Shown: positions 20,627 through 29,880, counted from the stretch's first letter. The stretch is 64,000 bases of DNA from Tissierella sp. MB52-C2 (GCF_030931715.1 NZ_CP133261.1:2954643-3018642), one strand, 5' to 3'. Notes: generated from the sequence alone by a model not told the origin. Numbers and translations are program-made.

Positions 20627-21460
20627 TTATTTCTTAATACCTAGGACTACTCTATCTAGTCCCTGTAAGTCTTTTAATATGGAAACATTACTGAAACCTT
20701 CTTTTACTAAAATATTATAGACTTCTTCTCCTTGGTCAAATCCTATTTCATATATTAAAAGCCCATTGTCCTTTAAATACTTCTTGCTTTCAACCGTAAT
20801 CCTTCTATAGAAGTCTAACCCATCTACTCCACCATCTAATGCCACCCTTGGTTCAAAATCCTTTACTGTAGTATGTAAGCCTTCTATTTTCTCTGAAGCT
20901 ATATATGGAGGATTTGACATTATTATATGAAACTTTAAATCTAAACCCTCTAAGGCTTGGAATAAGTCGCCTTTGTAAAAACTTACATTGGTTAAGTTAA
21001 ACTTTTCCTTGTTTATATTAGCCACCTTAATAGGTATATCTTCTATATCTATACCATAGACCTCTACATCTTTACAGTAATTGGCAACACTTAGTGAAAT
21101 TGCACCACTACCTATTCCAATATCTAATGCCTTAATATTTATACCTTTATATCTTCTATTTATATAATCTATCACATATTCTACCAAAATTTCAGTATCT
21201 GGTCTAGGGACTAAAACTCCATCCTCTAGATAAAATTCTAGTCCCATAAACTCTCTTTCCTTCAAAATATATTGAATAGGATACCCTTTAGTTCTCTTTT
21301 CCATAAGATATATAAATTTATTTTCTACTTCCTTTGAAACTTCCTTTTCACCGTAGGTATAGATATGGGATTTATCTACATTCAATAGTTTAGATAAGAT
21401 CAAAATTCCATCTAATGAAAAATCCTTATATCTCCTACGTAGTTCATCTATTATTACCAT
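20627..21460 (-). CDS. prmC: Release factor glutamine methyltransferase
   Basis: 277 residues. An N-terminal helical domain is followed by a Rossmann methyltransferase with the SAM loop ALDIGIGSGAISLS and the catalytic MSNPPYIAS (NPPY) motif. It N5-methylates the glutamine of the GGQ loop in RF1 and RF2. It overlaps the end of the yqhQ-like gene by 7 bases and lies upstream of the two chrA genes and prfA. Confidence 0.95.
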   Translation of the reverse strand: MVIIDELRRRYKDFSLDGILILSKLLNVDKSHIYTYGEKEVSKEVENKFIYLMEKRTKGYPIQYILKEREFMGLEFYLEDGVLVPRPDTEILVEYVIDYINRRYKGINIKALDIGIGSGAISLSVANYCKDVEVYGIDIEDIPIKVANINKEKFNLTNVSFYKGDLFQALEGLDLKFHIIMSNPPYIASEKIEGLHTTVKDFEPRVALDGGVDGLDFYRRITVESKKYLKDNGLLIYEIGFDQGEEVYNILVKEGFSNVSILKDLQGLDRVVLGIKK

Positions 21461-22404
21461 TTATCCTCTTCCTTATTATCAGTTAATACTGCTTTTAAAG
21501 ATTCTATAGCCACTTCGATCTGTTCTTCATCTGGTTCCTTTACAGTAGCTAATTTTTGAATCATTAGTCCTGGATAAGATAGGAAGTACGCTAATTTTCC
21601 ATTACTTTTACCAATTAACCTATTTATTTCATAAGATATTCCTGCAATCACAGGAAACATTAAGATTCTTACGATAAATCTCTGTAATGGATTTGGCCAC
21701 CCAAAGAATGACAAGACTAAAATACTAATTATCATAACCATAAATAAAAAGCTAGTTCCACATCTAGGATGAAGGATTGGATATTTCTTTACATTTTCCA
21801 CAGTTAATTCTTCTTGATTTTCATAACAATGAATGGTTTTGTGTTCTGCACCATGATATTCAAAGACCCTTCTAATATCATCTAATCTAGATACTCCTAT
21901 TATATATAATAGAAATATTATTATTCTAACTAATCCTTCTACTAAGTTTAACCCTATGGAGCTATGAATTTTTGTCTTAAAAAAATTAGTCAAAATAGTA
22001 GGTAAAATCATAAACATACCTACAGCCAAAACTAAGGAAGTAACCACTGCAAAGACCATTTCCGCATCATTTGCCTTATCTTTAAATATCTTCTGTGTAA
22101 AGCTTTCCTTAGGCTCAGTCTCTACCTCTTCTTCAAAGAATTCTGCCGAGTACATAAGAGCCTTAGTACCAAAAAGCATTGCCTCCACCAATCCTACTAC
22201 ACCTCTTATGAGGGGAAGTCTAAATATTTTATATTTCATCCCCAAGGTTTGGAGTTTCTCTACCTTTACTTCAATTTCCTTATCTGGCTTTCTAACAGCC
22301 ATTGCAACATCCTTAGGCCCACGCATCATAACTCCTTCAATTAGAGCCTGACCCCCGATACTTGTAATATGTTTTGGTACTCTATCTAAATTTTTTATTT
22401 TCAT
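21454..22404 (-). CDS. DUF1385 (YqhQ-like) membrane protein
   Basis: 316 residues with four to five membrane helices. The family signatures are SIGGQALIEGVMMRGPKDVA near the N-terminus and FEYHGAEHKTIHCYEN in the middle, where the histidines may bind metal. The function of DUF1385 is not established. It lies between rpmE and prmC, a place it holds in many Clostridia, and overlaps prmC by 7 bases, so it is part of the rho-rpmE-prmC-prfA operon. Confidence 0.9.
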   Translation of the reverse strand: MKIKNLDRVPKHITSIGGQALIEGVMMRGPKDVAMAVRKPDKEIEVKVEKLQTLGMKYKIFRLPLIRGVVGLVEAMLFGTKALMYSAEFFEEEVETEPKESFTQKIFKDKANDAEMVFAVVTSLVLAVGMFMILPTILTNFFKTKIHSSIGLNLVEGLVRIIIFLLYIIGVSRLDDIRRVFEYHGAEHKTIHCYENQEELTVENVKKYPILHPRCGTSFLFMVMIISILVLSFFGWPNPLQRFIVRILMFPVIAGISYEINRLIGKSNGKLAYFLSYPGLMIQKLATVKEPDEEQIEVAIESLKAVLTDNKEEDKW

Positions 22405-22420
22405 ATACTCACCCCTTTTT

Positions 22421-22587
22421 TTGCGTTTGACCTGCCATTCTATTATTTAAGTCGATTCTAGCTCTAAGTCTGGTTACGCAGTTTCAAACACCAATTTATT
22501 TACTCGTTACACTCGTACAAATTGGGTTTTCATTGCGTTTGACCTACCTACAGTTCACTCACTACGTTCGTTCACTGGGTTAGGTCA
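22421..22587. repeat. Palindrome-rich repeat unit between rpmE and DUF1385
   Basis: Two direct copies of TTGCGTTTGACCT (22421 and 22533) and a closing inverted GGTTAGGTCA flank hairpins with arms CCAATTT/AAATTGG around TACTCGTTACACTCGTA and a TTCACTCACTACGTTCGTT core. It resembles degenerate non-autonomous mobile repeats. Confidence 0.5.
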
Positions 22588-22597
22588 TAAAAAATAA

Positions 22598-22623
22598 AGG
22601 TTAGTTGCTATAGCATCTAACCT
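22598..22623 (-). terminator. Terminator hairpin after rpmE
   Basis: AGGTTAGTTGCTATAGCATCTAACCT folds into a stem of at least seven pairs, followed on the minus strand by TTTATTTTTTATG. The plus strand also has a T-run, but no plus-strand gene ends here. Confidence 0.7.
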
Positions 22624-22639
22624 AGTTTTTTTGACAAAA

Positions 22640-22840
22640 TTAGTCTCTGTTGTATTTTTTCTTAAATTTCTCAACACGTCCACCACGTTCAGCAAACTTT
22701 TGACGGCCTGTAAAGAATGGGTGACATTCTGAACAGATTTCTACTTTTAATTCTTCTTTAACTGAACCTGCTTTAAATGTATTTCCACAGGCACAAATAA
22801 CAGTAGCCTCGTTATAATTTGGATGAATATCCGCTTTCAT
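22640..22840 (-). CDS. rpmE: Ribosomal protein bL31 (zinc-binding form)
   Basis: 66 residues from the ATG at 22840 ([19 protein letters not shown]), 5-6 bases after AAGAGGTGA. Cys16, Cys18, Cys36 and Cys39 form the zinc site of the C+ type of bL31. '[20 protein letters not shown]' is the conserved C-terminal part. It binds the 50S central protuberance. It has its own promoter inside the end of rho and ends at a strong hairpin. Confidence 0.97.
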   Translation of the reverse strand: MKADIHPNYNEATVICACGNTFKAGSVKEELKVEICSECHPFFTGRQKFAERGGRVEKFKKKYNRD

Positions 22841-22906
22841 TCCTTTCACCTCTTTCCGACTGCTAGTCTATAGCAAAAAAACATTTTTCTATAATTCAAC
22901 CATTAA

Positions 22907-22935
22907 ATTATAGCATATATTTTTTCTATTTTCAA
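22907..22935 (-). promoter_or_regulatory. Sigma-A-type promoter of rpmE
   Basis: TTGAAA (22930-22935) and TATAAT (22907-22912) are exactly 17 bases apart on the minus strand. The -35 box abuts the rho stop codon. Confidence 0.75.
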
Positions 22936-24297
22936 CTATAACCAAATTTTATTTCTCATCTCATTTATAAAATGTTCATTGTCCTTAGATCTTAGTAAAG
23001 ACTCTATTAAAGTCTCGGTTACATCCTGTGTAGGTGCGTTACCTAAGGCTTTTCTTATACCCCAAATTGTCTCAAGTTCTTTTTGAGAAAGAAGTAATTC
23101 TTCCCTTCTAGTTCCTGATTTATTAATATCTATGGCAGGGAAAATCCTCTTTTCAGATAATTTTCTATCTAGGTGGATTTCCATATTACCTGTACCCTTA
23201 AATTCCTCAAATATAACATCATCCATTCTACTTCCAGTTTCCACTAAACCTGTGGCCAAAATAGTTAAGCTTCCACCTTCTTCTAAATTCCTTGCTGCAC
23301 CAAAAAATCTTTTAGGTTTATGCAATGCTCCTGGATCCAATCCTCCTGATAGGGTTCTTCCTGTTGCCGGAATAGTTAAGTTATAGGCTCTTGCCAGCCT
23401 TGTAATACTATCTAGCAAAATAACTACATCTTTTCCATGTTCCACAAGACGTTTTGCCCTTTCAAGAACAATTTCTGCAACCTTAGTATGATGCTGAGGT
23501 TGTTCGTCAAAGGTAGAATAAACCACATCACCCTTTACAGACCTTTTCATATCTGTAACTTCCTCTGGTCGCTCATCTATTAATAATACAATAATTTCCA
23601 CTTCTGGATGATTTTCTGATATACTATTGGCAACCATTTTTAGTAAGGAAGTTTTTCCAGCCTTTGGAGGAGATACTATCATACCTCTTTGTCCCTTTCC
23701 AATAGGTGCAATTAAGTCTATCATTCTAGTGGATAAATCAGATGAATTTGTCTCAAGTTTTAATCTTTTATTGGGATAAATTGGGGTTAAATTATCAAAA
23801 TTAGGTCTTTTGATAGACGTTTCTGGATGCATTCCATTAACAGATTTAATATATAGAAGAGCCTTATATCTTTCACCAGGATTTGGATCACGAGTTACTC
23901 CAAAAATTTTGTCTCCAGTTTTTAATCTAAATCTTCTTATTTGTGAAGGAGAAATATATATATCCTCATCACCAGATTGGTAATTATCTGATCTTAAAAA
24001 TCCATATCCATCTGTATGTAATTCAAGGATTCCTTCAGCACTATTTATTACTTCCATATTCTCTAATTCTTCTGTTACCTTTTCAGGTAAATTATCTGCA
24101 ATATCCTTTATCTTAATGCCTTCTTTATCTTCATTATCTTTTTCCATATTACTTTCCTTTTCTTTCAATGCATAGCTTTGAAGTATTATATCAATTAATT
24201 CATCCTTTTTATATTTATAAGGACTAGCTATGTCCTGTGATTTTGCAATTTCTCGTAGTTCACTAATCTTCTTCCCTGACAGTTCCTGCTCCGTCAA
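22936..24297 (-). CDS. rho: Transcription termination factor Rho
   Basis: 453 residues; the TTG start at 24297 ([18 protein letters not shown]) follows AAAGGGGTG. It has the N-terminal Rho helix domain, an acidic insert (about 40-75), then the cold-shock RNA-binding domain ([15 protein letters not shown]). The ATPase core has Walker [14 protein letters not shown], Walker B '[18 protein letters not shown]' and the Q-loop region. It ends Rho-dependent transcripts. It lies between glpX and rpmE, as in Bacillus. Confidence 0.97.
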   Translation of the reverse strand: MTEQELSGKKISELREIAKSQDIASPYKYKKDELIDIILQSYALKEKESNMEKDNEDKEGIKIKDIADNLPEKVTEELENMEVINSAEGILELHTDGYGFLRSDNYQSGDEDIYISPSQIRRFRLKTGDKIFGVTRDPNPGERYKALLYIKSVNGMHPETSIKRPNFDNLTPIYPNKRLKLETNSSDLSTRMIDLIAPIGKGQRGMIVSPPKAGKTSLLKMVANSISENHPEVEIIVLLIDERPEEVTDMKRSVKGDVVYSTFDEQPQHHTKVAEIVLERAKRLVEHGKDVVILLDSITRLARAYNLTIPATGRTLSGGLDPGALHKPKRFFGAARNLEEGGSLTILATGLVETGSRMDDVIFEEFKGTGNMEIHLDRKLSEKRIFPAIDINKSGTRREELLLSQKELETIWGIRKALGNAPTQDVTETLIESLLRSKDNEHFINEMRNKIWL

Positions 24298-24317
24298 ATA
24301 TTGACACCCCTTTCAAT

Positions 24318-24440
24318 TTTAGTTAATAACTTATAACTAATAGTGAATAGTTATGGAAGCTTCCAATAAATTGGAAGCAATTAGCTAGACTCTAAAGCTT
24401 CGCTTTAAACTATTCACTTTTCACTATTAGTTATTAACTG
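24318..24440. repeat. AGTGAATAGT-type palindromic repeat, copy 5
   Basis: TAGTGAATAGTTATGGAAG, hairpin CTTCCAATAAATTGGAAG, hairpin TAAAGCTTCGCTTTA and closing AACTATTCACTTTTCACTAT. It fills the glpX-rho gap and ends just before the rho ribosome site. Confidence 0.8.
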
Positions 24441-24443
24441 ATT

Positions 24444-25412
24444 TTATTTAGCGTATTCCGGTTTCTTATCTAACTTATGTGTGGCTTCTATAAATCTAAT
24501 AGTTCCTGTTTCTCTCCTAAGAACTAGAGTATGAGTAGCTGCAACATTATTTTCTAAGTATTTAACTCCTTGAAGCAATTCACCGTGAGATACTCCCGTT
24601 GCTGCAAATACTATTTCGTCTCCTTTTACAAGGTCATCTGTTTTATATACCTTGTTAAGATCAGCCCCCATATCTATACATCTTTGTCTTTGTTCATCAG
24701 TTGCAGGATGTAAAATTCCTTGAAATTCTCCACCCATACATTTTAATGCAGCAGCGGTAATTACTCCTTCTGGAGCACCACCTATACCTACCATCATATC
24801 AACACCTGTTTTCTCAAAGCAAGTATTAATGGCAGCTATTACGTCTCCATCAGTAATCATTCTAATTCTAGCTCCTGCCTTTCTTATATCTTCTGCTAAT
24901 TTATCATGTCTTGGTCTATCAAGCATAGTTACAGTAACTTCAGATATATCTTTATCTAAAGCCTTGGCAACACTGGCAATATTTTCTTCTATAGGTTTAT
25001 TAATATCTATAACTCCAGCGGCCTTTGGTCCTACTGCAATTTTATTCATATAAGTATCTGGAGCATGAAGCATACAGCCTCTAGGAGCTATGGCAACAAC
25101 TGAAACAGCATCTGGTCTACCGAAGGCTATGGAACTAGTTCCGTCAAGAGGATCTACAGCTATGTCTATTTTTAGACTATCAGGTCCTGCTATACCTATT
25201 TGCTCTCCAATATATAACATAGGTGCCTCGTCTATTTCTCCTTCGCCTATAACTACTACTCCATCTATATTTACAGTATCAAACATTCTTCTCATGGCAT
25301 CAACAGCAGCCTGATCTGCAGCATTTTTATCTCCTCTGCCTAAAAACTTTGCACTGGCCAATGCTGCTGCTTCTGTTACTCTTCCTAAATTTAAAGCCAA
25401 GTTTCTATCCAT
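24444..25412 (-). CDS. glpX: Fructose-1,6-bisphosphatase class II
   Basis: 322 residues. The metal-binding motif DPLDGTSSIAFGRPDA and the upstream GEGEIDEAPML are those of GlpX-type phosphatases. It hydrolyses fructose-1,6-bisphosphate in gluconeogenesis, which suits an organism living on amino acids. It is 11 bases after the transaldolase gene and close to fba, so three central-carbon genes are grouped. Confidence 0.96.
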   Translation of the reverse strand: MDRNLALNLGRVTEAAALASAKFLGRGDKNAADQAAVDAMRRMFDTVNIDGVVVIGEGEIDEAPMLYIGEQIGIAGPDSLKIDIAVDPLDGTSSIAFGRPDAVSVVAIAPRGCMLHAPDTYMNKIAVGPKAAGVIDINKPIEENIASVAKALDKDISEVTVTMLDRPRHDKLAEDIRKAGARIRMITDGDVIAAINTCFEKTGVDMMVGIGGAPEGVITAAALKCMGGEFQGILHPATDEQRQRCIDMGADLNKVYKTDDLVKGDEIVFAATGVSHGELLQGVKYLENNVAATHTLVLRRETGTIRFIEATHKLDKKPEYAK

Positions 25413-25423
25413 TTTAACACTCC

Positions 25424-26071
25424 CTATTTAGTTTGTAAACTATCCCAATCCTTTAAGAATTTATCTATACCAATATTAGTCAAAGGATGGTCTAACATTT
25501 GTGAAAACACCTTATAAGGTATAGTTGAAATATGGGCTCCCGCCTTTGCAGCATCTAATACATGGACATTATGTCTTATACTTGCAGCAATTATTTCAGT
25601 ATCTATATTATGGACATTAAATACATTTACTATATCCTCAATAAGAGATATTCCTTCATTTCCTATATCGTCAAGTCTGCCAATAAAGGGACTTACATAA
25701 GTAGCCCCTGCACGTGCTGCAAGTAAGGCTTGATTAGCAGAAAAAACTAAAGTTACATTTGTCTTTATTCCTTCAGAAGATAAGACCTTTACAGCCTTTA
25801 GTCCTTCCTTTGTCATAGGAATCTTTATTACTATATTTTTATGGATCTTAGTAAGTTCCCTTGCTTCCTCTAACATACCATCTTTTTCTAAAGAAATAAC
25901 TTCTGCACTAATAGGTCCATCAACAATTTCAGAAATTTCTTTAACAACTTCTTTGAAGTCTCTACCTTCCTTAGCAATTAAACTAGGATTAGTAGTAACT
26001 CCACAAATAACTCCCCATTCATTTATTTCTCTTATTTCATCTATATTTGCAGTATCAATAAAAAGCTTCAT
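25424..26071 (-). CDS. tal: Transaldolase-like / fructose-6-phosphate aldolase (TalC/MipB type)
   Basis: 215 residues, the short form. The Schiff-base lysine is in [16 protein letters not shown], and [11 protein letters not shown] opens the protein. The short family includes both true transaldolases and fructose-6-phosphate aldolases, and the sequence does not separate these with certainty. The Bacillus homologue in the same place functions as transaldolase. It lies between fba and glpX. Confidence 0.93.
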   Translation of the reverse strand: MKLFIDTANIDEIREINEWGVICGVTTNPSLIAKEGRDFKEVVKEISEIVDGPISAEVISLEKDGMLEEARELTKIHKNIVIKIPMTKEGLKAVKVLSSEGIKTNVTLVFSANQALLAARAGATYVSPFIGRLDDIGNEGISLIEDIVNVFNVHNIDTEIIAASIRHNVHVLDAAKAGAHISTIPYKVFSQMLDHPLTNIGIDKFLKDWDSLQTK

Positions 26072-26092
26072 AAATCTTCCCCCTCTTTTTCT

Positions 26093-26110
26093 AGTGAATA
26101 ACTATTCACT
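26093..26110. repeat. AGTGAATAGT-type repeat, minimal copy 6
   Basis: AGTGAATAACTATTCACT is an almost perfect palindrome made of the two family ends joined together. It lies just upstream of the tal ribosome site. Confidence 0.6.
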
Positions 26111-26118
26111 ACCCTTAG

Positions 26119-26348
26119 TTATAGATAACCAACATCATAATGAAAAAATACACGTTCGTGCTGTTTCGAATATGGATAACTCCTACAATTCATTCAGCTA
26201 CAAAATCCTAAAATTTATAAACTCGCTACGCTCAAACATATAAATTTCTTTACGGATTTTATAGCTTCATTCATTGGGAGTTATTCCATATTCTGCAAAT
26301 CCACTCTCTTAGTATTTTTTATTATGATTTCTTGTTGGTTATCTATAA
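26119..26348. repeat. 230-bp imperfect inverted repeat between tal and fba
   Basis: Outer arms (26119-26151 and 26312-26348) both contain TATAGATAACCAACA and CATAAT.AAAAAATAC, read inward, and differ by a 5-base indel and one mismatch. Inner arms GAATATGGATAACTCC (26168) and GGGAGTTATTCCATATTC (ending 26293) pair, then ACAAAATCC/GGATTTTAT, around a loop with ACTCGCTACGCTCA. No open frame is present. The structure resembles a MITE. Confidence 0.7.
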
Positions 26349-26354
26349 TAAATC

Positions 26355-27206
26355 CTAAGCTTTATTAACTGAGCCAAATATCTCCATTTTTTCTTTAATC
26401 TTTGCTTTCATTTGCTCTTTAGCTGGTGCTAAAATCTTCCTTGGATCAATATTATCTGGGTTATCTTTTATAAAGTTTTTTACACCTTCAGCAAAGGCTA
26501 TTCTAAGGTCTGTATCTATATTTATTTTAGAAATTCCTAGAGAGATAGCTTTTTTAAGAGCATCCTCTGAAACTCCTGATGAACCATGCAGTACCAATGG
26601 TACAGATATAGTCTCTCTTATGGTCTTTATTCTATCAAAATCCAACTTCGGCTCTCCCTTATATACTCCATGGGCAGTTCCTACAGCTATGGCTAAAAAG
26701 TCCACATCTGTTTCATTTACAAATCTTAAAGCTTCCTGTGGATCAGTAAAAGTAGCATCCTTTTCATCTACAGTAATATGATCTTCAGTTCCACCTATCT
26801 TTCCTAATTCTGCTTCAACGGAAACTCCAACAGCCTTAGCAACTTCTATTACTTTCTTAGTATATGCAATATTTTCCTCTAATGGGAATCTAGAACCATC
26901 AATCATTACAGAAGAGAAACCATGTCTAATACATAACATTACTTGATCAAAATCTGTACCATGGTCTAAGTGAAGCGCCACTGGAACCTTAGCATTTCTA
27001 GCTGCAAGTTTTCCTAGAGCGGATATATATTCAATTCCTGCATATTTAATACCACCTTGGCTAGCTTGAAGAATAACTGGAGAATTTGATTCCTCAGCAG
27101 CTTCAATAATAGCTTGAATTATCTCCATATTATTAATATTAAAAGCTCCTACAGCATATCCTTTTTTTTGTGCATCTAACAATAATTCTTTCCCCGTAAC
27201 TAACAT
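26355..27206 (-). CDS. fba: Fructose-bisphosphate aldolase class II
   Basis: 283 residues from the ATG at 27206 (MLVTGKELLLDAQKKGYAVG), 8 bases after GGAGG. Zinc ligands and catalytic residues are in VALHLDHGTDF, GKIGGTED, and 'VLHGSSGVSEDALKKAISLG'. It cleaves or forms fructose-1,6-bisphosphate. It is followed by tal and glpX in the same direction but separated by the 230-bp inverted repeat. Confidence 0.96.
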   Translation of the reverse strand: MLVTGKELLLDAQKKGYAVGAFNINNMEIIQAIIEAAEESNSPVILQASQGGIKYAGIEYISALGKLAARNAKVPVALHLDHGTDFDQVMLCIRHGFSSVMIDGSRFPLEENIAYTKKVIEVAKAVGVSVEAELGKIGGTEDHITVDEKDATFTDPQEALRFVNETDVDFLAIAVGTAHGVYKGEPKLDFDRIKTIRETISVPLVLHGSSGVSEDALKKAISLGISKINIDTDLRIAFAEGVKNFIKDNPDNIDPRKILAPAKEQMKAKIKEKMEIFGSVNKA

Positions 27207-27291
27207 TAGTACAACCTCCATTTTTATTATTATATACTATTATATCAAATTTCTAAACTATTACAGCTACAAATTACAACAATTTAATTAT

Positions 27292-27337
27292 AATAACTCC
27301 GTTTTTTAATGCCAGGCATTAAAAAACCGGAGTTATT
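27292..27337 (-). terminator. Terminator of the AATAACTCCG family, copy 2 (after arcC)
   Basis: Outer stem AATAACTCCG/CGGAGTTATT with inner arms TTTTTTAATGCC and GGCATTAAAAAA. The inner sequence differs from the other copies but still pairs. Its edge touches the arcC stop codon. Confidence 0.85.
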
Positions 27338-28275
27338 TACTTAGATATTATGGTTCCACTTTTTCCTTGCAGGGAATTTCTGGCTTGAAATAATGAGCAT
27401 ATATGAGACTTTCCGCCAGTTTTTGCAAACTCTAAGGCAGCTTCTATTTTAGGACCCATACTTCCCTTAGCAAAATGTCCTTCTTCTACATATTTCATCA
27501 ATTCTTCTATACTAATTTTTTCTATAGATCTTTCATCAATTTTTCCATAGTTAATAAACGCATTATCTACATCTGTTAAAATCATAAATATATCTGCTTC
27601 TATTTCCTCTGCTAATTTACAGCTGCTTAAATCCTTATCTATTACAGATTCTATACCAGAGTAGGTGCCATCCTCTTCTTTAACTACAGGAATACCACCA
27701 CCGCCACCTGCAATTACTATAATATCTTCATCTACTAATTTTTTTATAACATCTTTTTCCAATATCCTTATGGGTTTCGGTGAAGCTACTACTCTTCTAA
27801 ATCCTCTACCTGAATCTTCCTTTAGCATCCATCCCTTTTCCTCTTTTAAAACTAAAGCTTCTTCCTCAGTATAAAATGCACCTATAGGCTTACTTGGATC
27901 TTTAAACTTTTCATCATCCTTTGATACTTCCACTCTAGTTGCTAGAGTTATAACTTCTTTATTTATTCCTAACTTATTTAATTCATTTTTTAAAGATTGT
28001 TGAATCATATATCCAATGAATCCTTGAGTCTCAGCAGTTAATACATCTAAAGGCATTTGAGGTACAACCTCCTTTGCCTCTTCATTTTGTCTAAGAAGAT
28101 TGCCTACCTGAGGTCCATTTCCATGACTTATTATTAACTGATACCCTTCCTCCACTAATCTTGCAAGTACTTCACAACTCTTTCTTACATTCTCCAATTG
28201 AGTTTCATAACTTGGCTCCTGCTTAGGCTGAAGTATGGCATTTCCACCTAGAGCTATAACTACCTTTTTCTTCAT
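27337..28275 (-). CDS. arcC: Carbamate kinase
   Basis: 312 residues. Signatures of the amino-acid kinase fold are KKVVIALGGNAILQP, ISHGNGPQVGNLL, IVIAGGGGGIPVV and the C-terminal GSMGPKIEAALEF. It converts carbamoyl phosphate and ADP to ATP and carbamate. No arginine deiminase or ornithine carbamoyltransferase is nearby, so carbamoyl phosphate may come from purine, allantoin or creatinine-type catabolism. The allantoinase at the right edge makes this plausible but unproven. Confidence 0.95.
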   Translation of the reverse strand: MKKKVVIALGGNAILQPKQEPSYETQLENVRKSCEVLARLVEEGYQLIISHGNGPQVGNLLRQNEEAKEVVPQMPLDVLTAETQGFIGYMIQQSLKNELNKLGINKEVITLATRVEVSKDDEKFKDPSKPIGAFYTEEEALVLKEEKGWMLKEDSGRGFRRVVASPKPIRILEKDVIKKLVDEDIIVIAGGGGGIPVVKEEDGTYSGIESVIDKDLSSCKLAEEIEADIFMILTDVDNAFINYGKIDERSIEKISIEELMKYVEEGHFAKGSMGPKIEAALEFAKTGGKSHICSLFQARNSLQGKSGTIISK

Positions 28276-28381
28276 AATATTCCTCCCTCTTACTTTTAAA
28301 ATAAAACGACCCTTTTATCTATAAATCCATATCATCTTCTATTATAAATATATTTTTTAATATTTGCACCTATTTAATTAG

Positions 28382-28460
28382 AAAAAAATAAGTATCAAAT
28401 CCAGTATAACATCATCTCTTAGTATATTAATCCAACAAGATGATACCGATTTTGATACTT
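28382..28460 (-). terminator. Long hairpin terminator after kce
   Basis: AAGTATCAAA at one side and TTTGATACTT at the other pair, with an inner pairing of ATCATCT with AGATGAT, followed on the minus strand by TTATTTTTTTC. It starts 10 bases after the kce stop. The remaining gap 28276-28381 holds a possible weak arcC promoter (TATAAT-like at 28340-28345). Confidence 0.75.
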
Positions 28461-28469
28461 ATATATTAT

Positions 28470-29288
28470 CTATTTTTTCTTTAGTCCTAATATTTCTCTT
28501 GCTTCATCTGGAGTAGCTATTTCTCTACCTAGTTCTTTAGCTATTCTTACAACTCTTTCTACTAATTCTCCATTGGATTTAGCTAATACTCCTTTTTCTA
28601 TATATACATTATCTTCAAATCCTACTCTAACATGACCACCCATTGCTATTGCTATGGCCGCCATAGGGAATTCATGTCTACCAACACCTGCCACTGTCCA
28701 AGTAGATCCATGGGGTATACTTTCTACCATAAATACTAAATCCCTTGCACTTGCTGACATTTGTACTCCTAGTACAAAGTCAAAATGCATAGGCTCTTTT
28801 ATAAATCCTTGTTTAGCATATCTAATAGCATAGTCAATCATACCCTTGTCAAATACTTCAACTTCTGGTTTAACTCCTCTTTCAATCATAAGTCTACCAA
28901 AGTTTTTTATAGTGTTTTCAGTATTTACAAATATTTCATCTCCACCAAAGTTACAGGTACCACAATCTAAAGTTGCCATTTCAGGTCCTAGTTCCGTTGG
29001 TTGAAGCCTTTCTTCATCAGTCATACCAACTGCTCCACCTGTGGAAGGTTGAATTATAACATCGGGGCATCTTCTTAATATTTCATCCATACAAGCTTTA
29101 AATCTATTTTTGTCTTGAGTTGGAGTACCATCATCTTCTCTAACATGAAGATGAATTATGCTTGCACCAGCTTTATAAGCTGATTCCGCTTCTCTACCTA
29201 TTTCCTCTACAGTGTAAGGAACTTGAGGATTATTCTCCTTAGTTACCTCAGCACCGCAAATAGCAGCTGTAATAATTAATTTTTCCAT
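28470..29288 (-). CDS. kce: 3-keto-5-aminohexanoate cleavage enzyme
   Basis: 272 residues of the beta-keto acid cleavage (BKACE) family. Glu14 and the metal-binding pair His46/His48 (IIHLHVRED) are at the expected positions, with VAGVGRHEFP and HVRVGFEDNVY in the C-terminal half. Kce turns 3-keto-5-aminohexanoate plus acetyl-CoA into 3-aminobutyryl-CoA and acetoacetate in lysine fermentation. The neighbour kal, which acts on that product, makes this substrate more likely than others in the family. Confidence 0.9.
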   Translation of the reverse strand: MEKLIITAAICGAEVTKENNPQVPYTVEEIGREAESAYKAGASIIHLHVREDDGTPTQDKNRFKACMDEILRRCPDVIIQPSTGGAVGMTDEERLQPTELGPEMATLDCGTCNFGGDEIFVNTENTIKNFGRLMIERGVKPEVEVFDKGMIDYAIRYAKQGFIKEPMHFDFVLGVQMSASARDLVFMVESIPHGSTWTVAGVGRHEFPMAAIAIAMGGHVRVGFEDNVYIEKGVLAKSNGELVERVVRIAKELGREIATPDEAREILGLKKK

Positions 29289-29310
29289 AAAAACGCCCCC
29301 CCTATATGTT

Positions 29311-29457
29311 TTTAGTGAATAACTAATAGTTAATAATTAATAGTTTTTGGTGGTTTCAAGTAAACTTGAAACTATTTACTTCGCTTCGCTTATAATGACG
29401 AATCCTTCATTATTCACTGGTTTTAACTTTTCACTATTCACTATTAACTATTAACTG
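29311..29457. repeat. AGTGAATAGT-type palindromic repeat, copy 7
   Basis: TTAGTGAATAACTAATAGT, hairpin GTTTCAAGTAAACTTGAAAC, CTTCGCTTCGCTTA and closing TTTTCACTATTCACTATT. It fills the kal-kce gap and stops just before the kce ribosome site. Confidence 0.78.
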
Positions 29458-29463
29458 TTTTCT

Positions 29464-29847
29464 TTACTTTCTTATCTTATCCTTCGGTACTACACAGGTT
29501 CCTTCTGCTTTACATACTACCATAGGTTCTTCTAGAAGATCACAGGCTGAATCGCTTATATCTGGTCTAGGCACTATTACCTTCCTAGCTTCAAATACCA
29601 TCTTTCTAGAAGTATTTCCCACCTTTACAATCTCTCCTACTGCTTCAATAAAATCTCCTGCATAAACTGGCGCTGTAAATTCTACTTTATCATAAGCTAC
29701 AAACAGTCCCTCGTCTCCGTCATGTCTAATAAGTAATTCTGTAGCCACATCTCCAAATAATGCTAGTATTCTAGCACCATCTACTAAGTTTCCACCATAA
29801 TGAGCATCCTGTGTACTCATTCTAAGTCTAATCATAGCTTTTTCCAT
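29464..29847 (-). CDS. kal: 3-aminobutyryl-CoA ammonia-lyase
   Basis: 127 residues with a hot-dog fold. '[20 protein letters not shown]', '[20 protein letters not shown]' and '[20 protein letters not shown]' follow the Kal family closely as I recall it from Fusobacterium. It removes ammonia from 3-aminobutyryl-CoA to give crotonyl-CoA, which feeds butyrate formation. It is the first gene of a kal-kce unit; kamA, kamDE and kdd are not in this window. Confidence 0.93.
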   Translation of the reverse strand: MEKAMIRLRMSTQDAHYGGNLVDGARILALFGDVATELLIRHDGDEGLFVAYDKVEFTAPVYAGDFIEAVGEIVKVGNTSRKMVFEARKVIVPRPDISDSACDLLEEPMVVCKAEGTCVVPKDKIRK

Positions 29848-29880
29848 AGTGAACCCCCTTGAGAATTTTTATTTATGCTT

